Origin: Crocodylus rhombifer
Taxonomy: Eukaryota; Chordata; Crocodylia; Crocodylidae
Assembly: GCA_038503035.1 (NCBI GenBank)
Contig: JAVSML010021661.1
Coordinates: 558,001-622,000, forward strand
Reading direction: 5' to 3'
DNA: 64,000 bases
How positions within the stretch are numbered: the first letter of the stretch is position 1; each line of letters starts with the position of its first letter. Below are positions 25,163 to 36,692 of this stretch, piece after piece. The notes beneath the pieces are model-generated. The model was not told where the DNA came from. It was given only the letters and a program-made list of their open reading frames with translations, and made no database searches. The position numbers and the translations under genes were made by a program.

Positions 25163-25916
25163 TAGGCCTATGCAAAGTGGCAAGTATTCGATTTGGATTT
25201 TGTCTATTTGGAAGGATAGTGATTCAATTCAGTGATTCAGATCACTGTCCTGATTCGATTCATCTGAAGATTCAGTGCTGATTTAGAGATTCAGCCATAG
25301 CCTAAACAGGCAGCAGTCCTCAACCACGCTGGACACAGCTGCCTCCAGCTGGTAAGTCTGTTGTGGTGGGCGGAGGGGGAAGGGAAGGGGCGTGGGGCTG
25401 AAACAAGATCAATGCCCCCATAGCGAGGGAGGGATTGGTTCTGGGGCTGAGACAAGCTGCCCAGCCAGGGCAGAGGGGCACAGGACTTGGGGAGGGGGAT
25501 ACCTGTCACTGTGTGCCACCGGTCTGGGAGGGCATGCGAGTGGGCACGTGCTCCAGGATCTGCACAGGGTCGGTTGGGCTAGACCGTACTCCAGGAGGCT
25601 AGTTCCAGCCGCTCGCCACCAGGCTGCACTCCATGGGACAGGTGGAGCCAGAGCTGTGCACTGGGTGGCTAGCTTCAGTCGCAGCCTGGAGTGCAGCCTT
25701 GGCTCCACCTGCCCACAAAGAGCAGTGGAGCAGGGGCTATGCGGGGGCTGCAGCCACCATAAAATTTCCCATAGCCCCTGCTGCCAGCCTTTCCCTGATC
25801 TGGGTGCATGCGCCTGCCCCCATTCCCTGCCACTGCTCACCCAGCTGGTGGGGCTTGTCGGGGAGGCTTGAATCTCCTCTGAATTGAATCGGCTACCAAC
25901 ACTTCATACAGCCCTA
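25163..25916. mobile_element. hAT-like non-autonomous element (copy C) with perfect 8-bp target duplication
   Basis: The left end TAGGCCTATGCAAAGTGG pairs with the right end ACACTTCATACAGCCCTA. Both flanks are exactly ATGGCTGG (25155-25162 and 25917-25924). Sub-terminal GATTC/GAATC clusters match copies B, D and E. A GTAAGT preceded by CAGCTGCCTCCAGCTG (near 25337-25357) is shared with copy E. The open frames inside are short and unconserved. Confidence 0.9.
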
Positions 25917-25924
25917 ATGGCTGG

Positions 25925-28660
25925 CCCTGCAGGACAAACTGGGTCCATGGATCTGTGCCTCGCTCCTCACCCTGCAATCCTGGATCCATTGCACTCACCG
26001 CTTGCCTGGCCAATTCAGGACTGCACTGCATGTAGTGCCCATTGGGGGTTGATCCAGGGCTCGTGCCACATGGGGCACCCACTCAAACTGGTCTGGGACC
26101 AACTCTGGACATAGTGCCTGCCCTGGAACGGTCAGGAGGGCACACAGGCAGAGAGGACACATGCAGCCGGGGTCTCAGACTGGCTGGAGAGGATGCTGTG
26201 TGTGGTACATGTCCCAGACCATGTTGGGTGGGTGCTGCATGTCCCAAAGCAGCTGGGGGTGGGGGGTGGTTACAGGGTCTATGTCGCATGTAGGTCAGCT
26301 CCAGACCCAAGGGCAGCACCACAGTCTGGATGCTGGGGCTCCATGGGCTGGATCTGGCCAGCAGCGAAGCCCTCAAGGACTCTGTCAAGTCAGCAGTGCT
26401 CATGTGGCACACTATTGAAAGGGGGCTGGTGGAGCCTTGGAAGGCCTGTTCCAGACTGTCATGCTGGGAGGCTGCTGCCTGTGAGTTTAGTTCACTAGGG
26501 TTTAGCTTTGAGCTGTGTCCTGAGGAAGAGCAGCACAAGCTGCAGAACGGGCTAGGCAAAAGAGCTTCTGCTTTAATTTCAGCAGCCTTCTGAGGGCGCT
26601 CCATGGTCTGGAATGGCCAGGATCTGTATTTCAGAGGCACCACCCCTCCTGCCTCTATCACAGTACTGGAGCTTGTAAAGGGTCTGTGTAGGCTTGTGTA
26701 TTCTGGCCTTACATTAGTCTGCGGTGAGAGAAGTGTTACCCCTTTTTAACACACTCACCTGCATCTTCTCAGCAGGTTCTTAGAAATATGAGGCTTATCT
26801 CTCTAGAGCCTGAGACATGAGGAACAAATAGCTCCATGTCTACGTGTCCCTCCCCTGACTGCCATGCACTATGAGGAGACTGATTCAAGGATCCTGCCAT
26901 TTAGAGAATCTAAGAAAAGGGATGAAAGAACCCTGTTAGGTACCTGCCTATGTACCTGGCTTCCTACATAGGGCTTCATTAAATTTAAGTCTCCTGAACT
27001 GGGATTGTCTCAGGAAAACAGTCACTTTGCAACTGGTTTAACTAGAGCTGGCTCCACTACAAAATCTGACCTCTATGTTTTGAATGTATATCAAAATCAA
27101 TACCTACGTCCGACTTCCCCAGTACATATATAAAAGACTGAACAAAAATCTCAGAACCACCTCTTTGTGGGATTTTGCCATCTCAATCTGGATATGAATT
27201 TGGTAGTATGAACTTAAATCTGTTCCTACTGCTTTAATTGGAAGTGAAAAGATATGGGATGTGGAGAAGGAGGAAGAGACTGGCCTTAGGGCATGGGATC
27301 TCAGCAGTCAAGGTTTAATGTGAAATACTTCTTGGTATAACCTCAGCCTCACAGGGGCATGGGTAAATATTTCACATTTGCACTGATTAAAAGATGTCAA
27401 ATATTTTCAGAGCACTTTGAGAAATGCACAAATTCAAAAGAAAGCCGAGGCATAGGTTCTACTGATAGAGCTACAGGGTTCTTTTTAAATTATGCTATGT
27501 AGCAGGTTAGTTATTCAACAGCTTATTTCCTCCTTGCAAACAGCTCCTGTGCAATGGAGATGATGCAGGAACAAATTGAAGTCCTAAATCTTATCCAGTC
27601 CAACAGCACCACCCAGGGGAGGATGAGCACAATCCACTCTCTTCCACTGTCTTTTTTCTCTTAGATGAGAATTCTTTACTGTCTGGTCTACATACAGTTT
27701 CTATGCCAAGATGACTATGTTGCTTAGAGTGGAGATATTTTTTACTGACATAGTTATGCCAATGCAATGCTTATTGTATGCAGAGTTCTAATGGTGTAAA
27801 AGAAATATATTTTTTATTAAAAAATGAAATATGTCATACCACAAGTACATTTGAACTAATGAAATTGCATTCAGGTCCACCAGAGTTGTACTTCTTTAAC
27901 TTTGCTGGTATTGTTAAAACAGTATAAACATGTAAATAAGGTTCAACTGACCAATACGTTTATCTAACAAATCCATTCACTATGTCTTCTTAGCACAGCA
28001 GTGGAAGGCTTGCTTCTCTCCTTGACCATACAGGTATTTCCCCTTTCTAAGTTTTAACTGCACAAATGTACAAAATCATACATGCATATATGTATGTGTA
28101 TATGTATATATACATTTAGGACATGCTTTACTGTCTCACCAATGCACATTGAATCAGGCTTCTATTGTAACCCTGCAGATTGTGAGTCTGATGAAACTCT
28201 GGAAAATACTTGATGGAAGAAATGAATATGATCTTGGTTCTTCTTAATTCAGTAGTCTAATCTCAACACAAAATACGGGTGAATAGCTCCGATATGGGTA
28301 CAAGAATCAATCTGTGCCCACCCGATTTTCTTGTAGCACTTCATTTAGCTGCTATTCCTTTAACCTCAGAATCTTGTTCACAGTACTATAACTTGTTAAA
28401 AGATGAGAATTACTTTATTTTCTATCTTATTTCAATAGGACTTGGGTAGCTAAATCTCAAGAAAGTTTTTGAAAATCCCAGCCTTAATGCTTATGATGCT
28501 TGTAGCATAAAGACCAATTACTTCTAAAATGTGCTCCACAGGGTACGTGCAATCAGTTCCAGGCCCTAATGATTCAAGCACCCTACTTCAGTTGGAACAG
28601 GGGCATCACCACTGACTGTTCAACAGAAAGTCATGCAGACAACCACTCAAATGACACTGA
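25925..28660. other. Intergenic side of TLR5; no second gene seen
   Basis: 25925-26640 is GC-rich repeat-like DNA, probably the remainder of the hAT interrupted at 25162. 26650-28660 is AT-rich with a TATA/TATG tract near 28085-28115. No exon of a neighbouring gene could be recognised. Confidence 0.45.
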
Positions 28661-28665
28661 AACAA

Positions 28666-28671
28666 TTTATT
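28666..28671 (-). terminator. Candidate TLR5 polyadenylation signal AATAAA
   Basis: This is the first AATAAA I find on the minus strand downstream of the TLR5 stop, about 950 nt away. The intervening 3' UTR would then include the hAT fragment at 29036-29607. Another AATAAA lies near 28413. A hexamer alone is weak evidence and no cleavage site can be confirmed. Confidence 0.3.
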
Positions 28672-29035
28672 TTCCCCTTTCAAAGGTGGGCACAAGCTGG
28701 GGACACCTGCTCCAATGATGACTGTGAGAAATGCTTATTGACAACAGCCTTCATATCCCTGAGGAAGTTTGTTGTTTCAAATGATGCAAGAAGAGGTCAT
28801 AATAAAGGAAGGAAGCCCATGCTCCACACAGTGCAACATTTTCACATATTGTTCACTACAGAATTCTTTGAGACATTGTCCAGTGATCTGGCTATTCACA
28901 CTCCACCTCAGGTTGAAGCAGTACAACAAAATATTCTTTACAATGAAGTTGCAGTGGACAAGCGTGGAGGTTGAAGTCAAGGGCTCTTTGTGCCTGCTGA
29001 AAGATCTAAATAAGCAATTCTATGCAGGATAGAAC

Positions 29036-29607
29036 AAATACTCAAGTGGTGTCCCAGGAGAGCGTGGGGGCTCCCCAGCATGCTTAGCAGCAGACCTGGA
29101 AGTGGACCAGAAGCACTTCTGGTCCATTTCTGGGTCTGCTGGAGAGCATGCTGGGCCCCCCTGCACCCCCTCCCGGCTTAGCGATAGGTGCCTCCTGCAT
29201 CTGGGGGGGCACCTGGGGTCCCCACATGGCTGATTGCTGAGCCAGGGTGGCATGGGGGGGGCCCTCAGTGCACTCCCCGGCAGACCCAGAAGTGGACTGG
29301 AAATACTGCCGGTCTACTCCTGGGTTCACCACCAAGCACATGGGGGGACCCCCCACATTCCTGTGGGAAGCTCCATCTGCCCCAGCATTGCAGCATTCAT
29401 GAGCTGCGCTGGTACTTGCAGTATGTAGAAAAAACATATAAAGCTGTGTCTATGTCCAAATCGCTGATTCTCTGACTCAGCATCGAATTTTCAGATTTGG
29501 ATTCAGCTGAATTGAATCGGGGACTGTGATCTGAATCAACTAATTGAATCACCATCTCCGATTTGGGCCAAATCCGAATAGAATAGGGCCCACTTCGCAC
29601 ACCCCTA
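29036..29607. mobile_element. hAT-like element (copy D), right terminus 17 bp past the TLR5 stop
   Basis: The right end reads TTCGCACACCCCTA, the reverse of the TAGGG.TGTGCGAA terminus shared by the related copies at 8994, 23393, 25163 and 61500. The sub-terminal region is rich in the family's GAATC/GATTC motifs (about 29455-29590). The interior is GC-rich (AAGTGGACCAGAAG and similar). No matching left terminus or target duplication is visible, so it is probably truncated or rearranged on the left; the left boundary is approximate. It forms part of the presumed TLR5 3' UTR. Confidence 0.7.
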
Positions 29608-29624
29608 ATGAACAGTTTTTTCAA

Positions 29625-32213
29625 CTATGAGATTGTTGCAATACCTTGCAGTTCCATAACATTAGATTTCTTTTTCACTTTTTTTTCTGTAAGAATTTGG
29701 CGAGACAGGTTATTTAAAAACCAGCCGATATCCTGATGGTCCTCAGGCCATCGCATGTATTGACTCCTTTGCATAAAGATTCTAACTGGTTTGTATTTCA
29801 TCAGCTGATACTGAGAAAGTGACCCAACCACCACCACAATGAGGACATCTTTCAAATCACAGAAGTATCTGTTTTGGGCAAAATTAAAGGCTTCCACGCA
29901 CCACCCATCCTTGAGAAACTGCCTTGTCACAATGCAGATCGTCTTTCTGCTGTTCCAAATAGCGTCACGGATATTACTGATATGATCTTCCCCTGGCAGG
30001 AAATCTCTTTCTTCAAAGCACAAAGTGAATCTGTTTTTGTCAGAGTACTGAGAATCCAGGTGCTTTAGTAAAGAATTCTGAATCCATTCAAAGTCTTTTC
30101 TGCTGTAGCATAGATAGGCATCATATAGATATGCACTTGTATCTGGTGCTTGACGAAGGTCATCTACCAAAATTCTCATAATTGTCTTATACCAGACAAA
30201 ACAAGTCCCCCGAAGGTGAATAAAAATGATGACTGCTGTTATGAACATTACCAGAACAACCGAGGTGAAGATGAACACTGCAAACTGTAGAGGCTTCAGG
30301 ATTTCATCTTCATTACAACCATCGAATAACAATAAAGAGAGTGGAACCCCTGCAAAAGCAGGTGGGTGTATACAGTATATGTCATCCTGTGAACCAGCTA
30401 AAGTCGTATTGGCTTGATTTAACCACAACAGCAGGTTGCTTAAAGTGCAATCACAGACATACCTGTTATGTGTTATATCCAGGATGCTCAAAGTCATAAA
30501 GACAGCAGGGTCAGGAGAAAGAAGTTGGTTTCCAGATATGTTAAGGTTGTTCAGGCTCTCGGGAAAAACACCAGGAGAGAGGTAAGACAACAGGTTGGAG
30601 GCTAGGTTGAGTCTGTTTAGTGATGTTAGGCCCCTAAAAATATCCTGTGGAAGGGTAGTAAGGTAGTTGTTGTTCAGGTGAAGGACCTGAAGTTTGGAAA
30701 GTGCCCAGAACACATCCAGACATAAATTTCTGTCCCACACAAGCTCTATCATATTTTCTCCAAGATCCAAGTAGATTAACTGGCTGTTTGCTGTAACATT
30801 ATCAGGTTTTACACAGTATGAGAAACGATTTTGTTTTAAAAAGATATACTGAATATCTGGAATTTGGGAAAGAATGTAAAAGTCACCCAAGTTTTCCAAC
30901 CTGTTTCTTTCCAAGTCAAGGTACGTGGCAGCTATCGTTTGGTCTCTTAAAGATACTAACTTATTTTCTCCTAAATAAGTAGTAGTCAGGGTCGGGAGAA
31001 GAGGAAGAATTTTAATAGCATTATCACGGAGATTCACCATCTTTAATCTTAGTAGGTCCTTGAATGAATTCTCCCTAATTGCCCCAATATGATTTTGCTG
31101 CAAATCGATAATGGCTACATTATGAAGCCCCTCAAAAGTGAAATCATACAGCTCCCCCAGAAGGTTATATGATAGATTGAGAAAGTTTAGCTTTCCCAGG
31201 CCAAAAAATGCTCCCTTTTGGATCTGATTTATTTTGTTCTTGTAAAGGTTCAGCCATTCCAAATCAGTGAGGTTTTGAAAAACACAAGGGTTGAGAGAGA
31301 AAATATAACCCTGTGAAATATCAAGCAAACGAAGGCCACTTCTTGCTAGCCCTGCAAATGTGGAGTTGTCTGGTTCTTTGATATTCGCAAACCCAAATCC
31401 CATACCCATTATGTGATGGGAGAGTTTCAGAAAAGTAATTGAAGTTCCCTCTACAGCTGTGCTGAAGTTTCGCACTGTATCTACATTCCAGCCATTGCTA
31501 CCAACATCCAGTGTGTCCAGGTTAATATTTCTTAAAGGATTTCCACACTTGGCCCAGTTCATTGAACTCGAATGACGATATAAGACATTAGAATTGAGAC
31601 TAAATATTAAAGACGTTTTTCCTTGGAAGCTATGAAGGTTTCCTTCACACAAGATCTGTATCCAGTTGTATTTCAGGTTCACCCTTTTCAAAGATTTTAG
31701 ATTGTAAAACAAGGGATGAGGACGAAGGCTCGTGATCCTGTTTGAAGAAAGATCCAAATCTTCTAAAGAAATCAAATCTTGAAAATAGTTATCTTGCAAA
31801 ATGTAATCCCCAAGAGCATTGCCAAAGAGCCGGAGAACAGTTAAATTTGGCAAACCCACAAAAGCATCCAGATCCAGATAAAGATGTGTATTGTGTCCTA
31901 AATCTAAAACTTGAAGGTTTGGCAGGTTCTCAAAAGCTGCTTTCCCTATTGTAACACCATCGGTAAACTGTGATCCTATTTCCAAAAGCAGTAACTGCTC
32001 TAGAAGAGGGAAGGAGTTTGCATTCACTTGCTTGATGTTATTGAAACTTAGCAGAAATTTAACAGTGTCACTGGGGACAAGTGGAATCTCTGTAAGATTG
32101 CAAAAATAATACATGGAAATTTGGTGTTTTGAAAAGCAGCTTGCTGATGCAAAGATTTCTCTTGCTAATAACGACATTCCTATGAGAAGTATTAACTGCT
32201 GATGTAATATCAT
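29625..32213 (-). CDS. TLR5: Toll-like receptor 5 (flagellin receptor), complete single coding exon
   Basis: Innate receptor known to bind bacterial flagellin outside the cell and to signal through MyD88. The 862-residue product matches the usual vertebrate TLR5 length (about 860). In order: signal peptide about 1-23; N-terminal cap cysteines at 26 and 38; leucine-rich repeats about 40-575, including the TLR5-typical HHIMGMGFGF stretch near 266-275; LRRCT with cysteines 587, 589, 614 and 633; membrane helix about 642-667; TIR domain from about 697 with box 1 YDAYLCYS (697-704), box 2 RDFLPG (736-741, with the key proline) and a box-3-region RW near 821. The C-terminus ends ATIS, as in other TLR5 proteins. 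No stop or frameshift interrupts it. The open frame extends 8 codons upstream to a TTG at 32237, but those codons lie in the splice acceptor, so the ATG at 32211-32213 is the start. A family-level match seen by eye; orthology is very likely. Confidence 0.97.
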   Translation of the reverse strand: MILHQQLILLIGMSLLAREIFASASCFSKHQISMYYFCNLTEIPLVPSDTVKFLLSFNNIKQVNANSFPLLEQLLLLEIGSQFTDGVTIGKAAFENLPNLQVLDLGHNTHLYLDLDAFVGLPNLTVLRLFGNALGDYILQDNYFQDLISLEDLDLSSNRITSLRPHPLFYNLKSLKRVNLKYNWIQILCEGNLHSFQGKTSLIFSLNSNVLYRHSSSMNWAKCGNPLRNINLDTLDVGSNGWNVDTVRNFSTAVEGTSITFLKLSHHIMGMGFGFANIKEPDNSTFAGLARSGLRLLDISQGYIFSLNPCVFQNLTDLEWLNLYKNKINQIQKGAFFGLGKLNFLNLSYNLLGELYDFTFEGLHNVAIIDLQQNHIGAIRENSFKDLLRLKMVNLRDNAIKILPLLPTLTTTYLGENKLVSLRDQTIAATYLDLERNRLENLGDFYILSQIPDIQYIFLKQNRFSYCVKPDNVTANSQLIYLDLGENMIELVWDRNLCLDVFWALSKLQVLHLNNNYLTTLPQDIFRGLTSLNRLNLASNLLSYLSPGVFPESLNNLNISGNQLLSPDPAVFMTLSILDITHNRYVCDCTLSNLLLWLNQANTTLAGSQDDIYCIHPPAFAGVPLSLLLFDGCNEDEILKPLQFAVFIFTSVVLVMFITAVIIFIHLRGTCFVWYKTIMRILVDDLRQAPDTSAYLYDAYLCYSRKDFEWIQNSLLKHLDSQYSDKNRFTLCFEERDFLPGEDHISNIRDAIWNSRKTICIVTRQFLKDGWCVEAFNFAQNRYFCDLKDVLIVVVVGSLSQYQLMKYKPVRIFMQRSQYMRWPEDHQDIGWFLNNLSRQILTEKKVKKKSNVMELQGIATIS

Positions 32214-32240
32214 GATGCTGCATGGAAAAAAGAACAAGAA
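32214..32240 (-). promoter_or_regulatory. TLR5: 3' splice site of the TLR5 coding exon plus 4 nt of 5' UTR
   Basis: Read on the minus strand, a pyrimidine tract (TTCTTGTTCTTTTTTCC) leads into ATGCAG, with AG at 32219-32218, then CATC and the ATG. This fits the usual vertebrate TLR5 arrangement of non-coding 5' exon(s) followed by one coding exon. It explains why the open frame upstream of the ATG should not be translated. The upstream exon and promoter were not found in the window. Confidence 0.75.
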
Positions 32241-32603
32241 AGCTGTAAGAACAAAATAAAAACTAGCTGTCTAATCAATAAAGTGCTGGGGCAAATTTTT
32301 AATATTACAAGATAGTAAGACATGACTAGTGATTTTGGGTGCCTCCATTTTTGGAGTGTCCAGCTTGGAAACTCTTAAAAGGACCTGATGTTCAGTGGAT
32401 GGGTGTTCAGAGGATGACAAGTGTCAGTTCTCTGAAAAATCAAGCTTACTTTAAGGCAGTCAGAAATCATTAGTCATTTATGAAAACTGTGGTCCAGAGT
32501 CATACTACTCATGGGTCAATGTTAGTGGAATAGCTTGAAAACTCATTCCTCAAGCAGAGTAAAACAAACTGTTTTTCAGTACTGTGAATGGTGTATTCTA
32601 GGG

Positions 32604-33153
32604 CACAGGTGCTCAACCCCTGATTCGCAGGCCAGATCTAGCCCACAGAGCTGCATGATGTGGCCTACCAGACTCTGCAGGAGTCCAGAAATCGGGTTGG
32701 GAGTGTGGGGGGTGGAGTGGTGGCATGTCATACTGCCCCTGCTCCCCACTGCCAAAATTCCAGGCCTCACGGGTCAGGTGGCATGGCCCTACATGTGGGA
32801 TCCCACTGTACATGCTGGGCTGGAGCTGGGGTGAGGCAGTAGGGCCTGATCTGCCACACATGGGTCCAGGCTAGATTGCGGGGGGGGGGGGGGGGTTACA
32901 ATTTGGTGTGTGCAGGGCTGGGGGTGGGGCCAGAAAGATAGGGACCTATCTGATGTGCACAGGGCAAGGGTTCGGGTGGTGGAGCCTGAGCTGGTATGCG
33001 GAGAATGGGATGGAGCAGTGCAGCAGGAGTCAATCCAACATGTGAAGGATCAGGCCCCAGCCCCATATCGGGCTCATAGACTAGATCTGGAGCCCACAGA
33101 TCCACCCCACCCCAGTCATCCAGCTGGCAGGGCCAGAAGGTTGGGCACTACTG
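32604..33153. mobile_element. hAT-type MITE in the presumed TLR5 intron
   Basis: The left end CACAGGTGCTCAACCCCTG and the inverse of the right end (CAGTAGTGCCCAACC) match at 11 of the first 15 positions. Flanks TTCTAGGG (32596-32603) and CTCTAGGG (33154-33161) agree at 7 of 8. A G17 run lies near 32880. It sits about 390 bp upstream of the TLR5 coding exon. Confidence 0.65.
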
Positions 33154-33580
33154 CTCTAGGGCTTTGGGTTAATGCAAATATTGTACTAGTCACCTGCTCT
33201 TCTGAACAGTGTGTGGACTGCTACATTCCCTCCTCCCCTCCAAGCTCATTCCTACTGTGGCAAAGTCAGATCATTCCCACGGCCACTATGAGAGGTGTAA
33301 CAATAGGGCTAGGGGTTGGGCTGTGGCAGGAGCCAGTTTTTTCTGTCCCAACTGCCCTGGTTGCCTCAGCTTAGTAACAGCATGGCAGTGATGACCAGTG
33401 CCATAAATGTCTCAGAGACAAGGCATGGCTAGAATAGTCAAGGGAAAAGGTGGGTAAGTACTTTTTTTGGAGCAGTCTTGGTATGTCCAGTCATTAGGCA
33501 AGTTACTCGGAGCTTTCAGTGCTGTAACAGAACAGTCTGTTTCAATCCCAATGTCTTGGGATGGAAAACCTCACATAATA

Positions 33581-34602
33581 TTTAAGAACATAAGCAGTGC
33601 CATACTGGGTCAGACCAATGGTCCATCTTGCCCAGGGTCCTGTCTCTGATAATGGCAGAAATGGATACTATAGAGGGAGAGCACTGAACTGGATATCTCT
33701 AGAGCGATCTATCCCCTATTCAATACCCTCCTTAGCACCCACCATTTATTGGTTTGGCGATGCCAGAGGAAACATCTCCAACATTCTGTTCAATAGCCAT
33801 TAATAGATCTATCATCCATTAATTTATCCAGTCCCTTTTCGAACCTGGCTATGCTATCTGCCGCCACCACCTGTAACAATGAATTCCACAAGTTAACTAT
33901 ACATTGCCTAAAAAAGTACTTTCTCTTGTTACTTTTAAACCTGCCACTTACTAATTTCTGTGGGTGCCCCCTAGTTCTAGTATTCTAAAACTTGGGGAAC
34001 AGCAGTTTCTTTTAATTTGGTCTAACCTTTCATGATTTTATAGACTTCTATCATACTCCCCCCTCAGCCTTCTCCTTGCCAAACTGAAGAGTCTTAGCCT
34101 TTTTAGTCTCTCCTGGTATGGAAACTGCTTTAAATCCCTGATCATTTTGGTTACCTTTTCAAATTTTACTACATCCTCTTTGAGATGTGGAGACCACACC
34201 TGCACACAGTAGTCAAGATGTAGGTACCCTATGTATGGATTTGTGTAATGGCACAAGGATATTCTTTGTTTTGCTTTCAAATCCCTTCTCAGTGATGCCC
34301 AACTTTTTATTGGCTTTTTTGGTTGCTGCTGCACATTGATCTGATGTTTTTGGAGAACTATCTACAATGACGCCACAGTTTCTTTCCTAAATTGAAACCA
34401 ATAGCTCAGAGCCCAGCATTGTGTACATATAGTCATGGTTATTTTTCCCCAGGTGCATTACCTGGCACTGGTCAACACTGAAGTTTATCTGCCATTTTTT
34501 TTGCCCACTTAGCTTGGTTAGATCTTTCTGCAGCTCCTCAGTCAGCTTGGGACATGACTACCCAGAATAATTTAGTATCAGCTGGATACGAAACTTGGAG
34601 AG
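33581..34602 (-). mobile_element. CR1 LINE, 3' portion, antisense
   Basis: The minus strand ends GGTCTGACCCAGTATGGC followed by TTATGTTCTTAA, the 3' terminus of a sauropsid CR1 subfamily. The decayed open frame 34334-34038 preserves the C-terminal part of CR1 ORF2 (LDYCVQVWSPHLKEDV, then RLRLFSLARRRLRGEYD). It is 5'-truncated and not coding-competent. It probably lies in the first TLR5 intron, in TLR5 orientation. Confidence 0.85.
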
Positions 34603-36690
34603 CCTCGGAGGCTATGTCAGTAATGGGAAGTTGCTTTTTAGTGAGAGTGACGTTTTAAGAGCATAGAAAAACAAGGCTGATGAGGGTGGCAGTGAATAAA
34701 CAAACAGCTCTGAAAGAATGTTTATTCCCTAGTGCAAATGAAGCTTCAAGTGTTCGCACATATAGTATTAGTATCACGGATTTACTATGCAAGGTAAGTT
34801 TACATTTTCTAGCTTATATTCTGTAAGAAAGTTACATTTGATATTGCTTTACAGAGTTCAGGCTTTATAAAGAAATGCATGAATGAGATGATTAATGCAA
34901 TGAATACACCTCACTGCTGTATAGTTTTAGAAATTTGTTCTCAGGCTGGATTTCTCCCTGCAGTCTGTCATCTGCATGTCTCGCTCTCAAATTGCGATCA
35001 CTTCAGACCAGGGACTGCCTTTATTTCCTGTGCATTGTACAATCCAGAACAAATTGTCAGCACTAAAATTATCCTCTGTGCCCTTTTGTTTAATAAATAT
35101 TTACTAAGGCTGCAGCCATCTGCCTCTCCTTTATAAAAAGTATTTGCTGAAATGATTTCCTGGCTGACAACCAGAGTGAGAATTTTGTACCCCACAACGT
35201 AATATGTTCAAACTTAATAAGTGTAAGTTGTTGTTGAGCTAATTCCCTGCTTGTCAGTGGCTGCTAAGTAAATCTATTTCACGGAGAAAAATATGGGCTC
35301 TGACCCAGCAATTAACAAATAGGTTAATCCTATTAATTATTATTATCATCGATTGACTGTACAGTTTCACTAACAGTGCAGATGGCCCAGAAACATTGCT
35401 GTGAGAGTAAATAATAATTCAAGACTATGCTTTTATGCAGATCTGTAGAACTGGAAGCATTTTCACAGTTTGCTTAGTGCTTGCAAATTTTGTAGTGTTT
35501 TGAGGGAATAAAAAGAGAAGTCACCTGAAACCATTGTGATATGCACTTTGCAAACACAATTTAAAGAGTTTTCTACCTTGAGAATATAGATTGCTGTAGT
35601 GCCACCTCTCTGAAGTCTACACAACCTGGTGTTCAGCTCCTGGAGTCATGTGAATATACGAGAAGCTAAAATTTCCTGTTTTTTAATGACATGTCTAGCT
35701 CTTCTGACTGATCATAAGACCTTGAAATGTGACCCATACAACATTCAGACCCCAAGGGCAAATTAGATAACCTACCGTTTGTTTTTAAATCTCAGGATTT
35801 TTAAGACAATGGGGCCCACCACATGATCCTTGAACATGACTGTAGTTGGCTATATTGGAAAGAGACTATTCTTGACATTTTCTTGAGTCAGAATTCAGGG
35901 TTAAAAAAAATTAGGTAGTCAGTCACTACAGAAGTTCTGCAGGAAATATCAATAAACTCTGGTGAATTAGGCCCAGTATCAGTTAGAAAATATTAAGACA
36001 GCCCTGTGGAAACTATCTTATGGTCTTGACTTTTAAAAGGAGCAACATAATTTAGGCCCCTGGCTTACTGTTTTCTACTTCATTCTGCTTGGACCATGGA
36101 AACTGGGGAGTTTGCCTTCTTTTGCCCACCACATAAGATTTGCGTTTAGGGTCATCTCTATATTTAGCTTTAAAAAATGCCTGTAATTATCTCCAATTAT
36201 CATACACTCCAGCCTTCATCTGTCATGAGGAAAATTCCCCCACCTGGTATTTGCTCAAATGTAAGTTCTTTTCAAGGCTGGATAAAAATCACTCCATTAA
36301 GAAAACCAGACTACAAGCACAAGTGCTTTGCAGAACAGCTGTGTTAGAGTCAAGCAGTGCTTTGGTGTGAAGCTGTTAAGAGAATGGAGAAAAATGGGGG
36401 ACATTTTGGAAGGAGGAAAAATCTCTTTGACATCAAGAACACTTCCCAACCTGTTCAGAGCCTGGTTCCTTATCCAAGCTGCCATAAGGTAGAGAAAGTA
36501 AGGAGATAAAATGAGATCATTATCAGAACATACATCTTTCTGAGGGGTAAGGAGCCAGTACAGATCCCCCAACAGTACTGCCCTTTCCTTGCAGTAGCTC
36601 CAGGTCTGGCAGGCTCTCTCCTGTTAATAATGCAGTGTTTTTCTAACACCACCTAATATGGAAGACAGAAAAAGAATAAATTCACAAAAT
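34603..36690. other. No gene seen (upstream side of TLR5)
   Basis: AT-rich, single-copy-looking DNA, including a TTATTATTATCATCGATTGA stretch near 35336. TLR5 5' exon(s) could lie here or beyond, but nothing in the sequence fixes them. Confidence 0.45.
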
Positions 36691-36692
36691 GC

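Noticed and set aside
26083..26661. 192-codon minus-strand open frame as a gene
   Set aside because: GC-rich repeat-like DNA adjoining hAT elements, no recognisable domain, and competing frames on the other strand.
28633..28974. 113-codon open frame next to TLR5 as a separate gene
   Set aside because: No domain, no promoter or splice context, and located in the probable TLR5 3' UTR or flank.
32214..32237. N-terminal extension of TLR5 by 8 residues from a TTG
   Set aside because: The codon is not ATG and these bases form the polypyrimidine tract and AG of a splice acceptor.
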